From Helopsaltes ochotensis (taxonomy: Eukaryota > Chordata > Aves > Passeriformes > Locustellidae): DNA of 64,000 bases. The DNA lies in the NCBI GenBank assembly GCA_013400155.1, contig VXBM01000144.1, positions 274,512-338,511 on the forward strand, read 5' to 3'. Under the pieces are notes generated by a model that saw only the letters and a list, made by a program, of their open reading frames with translations, ran no database searches and was not told where the DNA came from. Positions 62,061 through 64,000 of the stretch are shown one piece after another. The translations under genes were made by a program, and so were the position numbers. The stretch's first letter is position 1. Every line of letters begins with the position of its first letter.

Positions 62061-64000
62061 AAAGGTACCAGAAGAGGAAGAGGCAAGAAATTGCTCAAAA
62101 CTCTCCATTATTTATGGAGGTACTCAGATTATTAGGATTGCAACCTTGGGACACACAGGCATCCTTCACTGGTGTGGGGTTTTTTTTCCCCCTGGTAGAT
62201 AAGACATGGCAGATACTTAATGCTCTCTTCTTCATACAACCCCCTGTGCAGAGGCTGGGAAATGGAAATAGTTGGCTGTTCTCCTTCTGTGTCTTGAATG
62301 ATATTTTAAGGAGGATGTTGCATCAAGTGAGATAAACCAGCAATACATTTTTAAAGGGATTGCTGGAGGACTAAGAAGTTACTGAGGGAGGAATGTGCTG
62401 GTATGAAACTGGTACATACAGAATTTAGCATTTCAGTGAAAAGAATGGAACATCATCACTGTTCTCAGGGAAAGAATTCTCTTAGACCTAAATAAGCTAT
62501 TTTGAAGAATCAAGAGAAATAGATAATTAGAAACAAAAAGCTGAGGCCTAGACTAGTAGCAATGGAGTGTACCTCATGGAAGCAAAATGCAATAGATTTC
62601 TTTTACACCCCTGAAGAAAACCTGACAAATACTGCACCAGTAATCAGCAAAAACCATGAGTTGTCAGGTGCTGAGGGAAGAAAATCCTTTCCTTCATTTA
62701 TTTCGTTGCAGCTGAAATGAGGAGTTGGTTCACGAGCTTGTTTCAAGACTTCTAGTATTCTGTTGCTATAATAAAATCTAGTTCTCACTTCTAATGAAAT
62801 TGGCAGCCAGCTTCCTCATAGAAAACACATTATCCCACAAATGAACATGGGATTAACCCACTGATAAGCAACACCAAGGTATTTCATTGGCCTTTCCTGC
62901 CCTTTGCTGAGTATGGATCAGAAGATCTGACAAAAGGAAAGGTATTCTGGTAACAATCACTTCCACTCACATTACAGAAACTCAGAGAAGCAATATACCT
63001 GCTTTCCTAGCAGTAAGCTCTTTTTAAAAGGCACATACAATTTCCCCCACAATGCTGACAATTCCAGCTGAATTAGTTAACATCCTGCCATATTTTTCCA
63101 TATCCTTGTTCTTGTGCCAGTGAGAGACATTTCTACATTTCACATTTAAATATTCCTTTGCTATGGTCACAACCATGTCTGTCTGACTAGTTTTACTTCA
63201 TACCTAAATGTCAGCTGAAGCTATTTGTAAGGGATCCAAATAAAAGTGTTATGTTGCTCCTGTTATACAAGATTTTCCTTGTCTAGTAACCAGCGTCTTT
63301 GGCAAGGATGAAGAGATATTAAATCAAATTTGGCGAGTTTTTTATTATCTCCAATTCTTTTTATTCCAAGAGATTTGTATGTCTGCTACACTGAATCCTT
63401 TACATAATTTTTCCTAAATCATAATTGCCATATCTGAATTTAGCCTTTTGTGCTGTAGAATTTATCTGTAAAGTGAACTAACACAAAACTGTCATTTCCA
63501 CCATTGTAACAACGTCTACTATTCCATTTGATTTAGATGTATCTATTATTGCTTGTGTTGCAAAGTACCTGTGTTTCTTGAAAAGAAAAACTGTCATGTT
63601 CTCAATGTTTTTTGCAACCCACTTTTCCCTGTTTGGTTCTGATGCCCGGTGGGTTTGAAATTGTTTTCTTTTTCTTCTTTTTTTCCCCCAAACTGGCAAC
63701 ATTGACAGTTGTTCGTTATTTGTAATACTCTCCTCAGAGTTTGAGAGTATTTTGTCTAGGCTACTTGATAATTGTTTTATCCAGTAAAGTAAATCTTGAT
63801 CATATTGCTAGTCAATAGAGTCTCATCACTTAGGACTTAATCCATTTTGGTGCTGGAGCTTCCCTTGCTGCAGAAAAGCCACCAGTAGAGGCAGTGCAGC
63901 AGAGAAATGAGAGCTGCCAAGGACGTGCATGAACCTGACCTTTGAGTATTCCAGAGGAGTTGTTCCCTTGGATGGGAAGAGTTCCGAGGTGTGCTGAGCA

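Larger units (their letters stand above)
7132..64000 (+). other. ELP4: Very long ELP4 intron (probably intron 9), right end outside window
   Basis: From the GTAAGAG donor to the window end I found no further ELP4 coding sequence. In other vertebrates the last coding exon encodes a short tail beginning RLHLPPDLSD, and no match was seen by eye. A last intron of this size fits the known vertebrate arrangement, in which ELP4's final intron extends towards PAX6 and houses PAX6 distal enhancers. The intron holds the CR1 and LTR fragments, duplications and regulatory-element candidates listed separately. Stretches not listed contain AT-rich sequence in which I see nothing specific. The exon number and the absence of an intervening exon are inferences; a small non-coding or alternative exon could have been missed. 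Confidence 0.75.

Noticed and set aside
7132..64000. Search for the ELP4 terminal exon and for PAX6 exons
   Set aside because: No sequence encoding the expected terminal tail (beginning RLHLPPDLSD) and no paired-box or homeobox coding sequence was seen. They probably lie to the right of the window.
1..64000. CRISPR arrays, tRNA or rRNA genes, bacterial operons
   Set aside because: No regularly spaced repeat-spacer units, tRNA boxes with cloverleaf potential or rRNA motifs were seen, and the sequence is clearly vertebrate.

Overview
This is a gene-poor, AT-rich stretch of vertebrate genome, most likely from a bird. Three 3'-terminal CR1 LINE fragments and one LTR fragment of a kind I associate with avian ERVL-type elements point to a bird, as does the low overall repeat density. 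No bacterial operons, tRNA or rRNA genes or CRISPR arrays are visible. The species cannot be named from the window.

The only protein-coding gene I can support is ELP4 (Elongator complex protein 4), on the + strand. Two consecutive internal exons are visible at 4207-4315 and 7025-7131. Both have canonical AG/GT splice sites, they join in compatible phase, and together they encode 72 residues of the C-terminal part of ELP4. The following coding exon, which in vertebrates carries the short C-terminus, was not found. About 57 kb (7132-64000) therefore appears to be one very long ELP4 intron, with parts of two earlier introns at 1-4206 and 4316-7024.

This layout has a known meaning. In vertebrates ELP4 lies tail-to-tail with PAX6, and its long last intron holds distal PAX6 enhancers (for example SIMO and the downstream DNase-hypersensitive or E-series elements). 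The intron here has many blocks rich in homeodomain, PBX/MEIS-like and POU-like sites that do not look like repeats. The best candidates by eye are near 7.9-8.4, 10.1-11.6, 16.0-16.3, 17.2-17.4, 20.1-20.5, 22.8-23.2, 33.4-33.9, 57.5-57.7 and 60.7-61.1 kb. They are proposed as conserved non-coding, probably regulatory, elements. Conservation could not be computed, and none is equated with a named enhancer.

Repeats and rearrangements are the other content. The most striking is a ~365-bp inverted duplication (42583-42948 and 46236-46598, about 97% identical) around 3.3 kb of spacer, with the second arm bracketed by 28-bp near-identical direct repeats. There is also a 42-bp exact dispersed duplication (35244 and 37870), several small tandem duplications, a pre-miRNA-like hairpin at 4996-5068 and a perfect palindrome at 33416-33437. 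Several GC-richer islands (16.5-17.2, 36.7-37.1, 56.3-56.7, 61.7-62.1 kb) contain overlapping open frames with no recognisable protein and are left unassigned. I see no evidence of a new multi-gene system. The interest lies in the regulatory landscape and the templated-insertion-like duplication.
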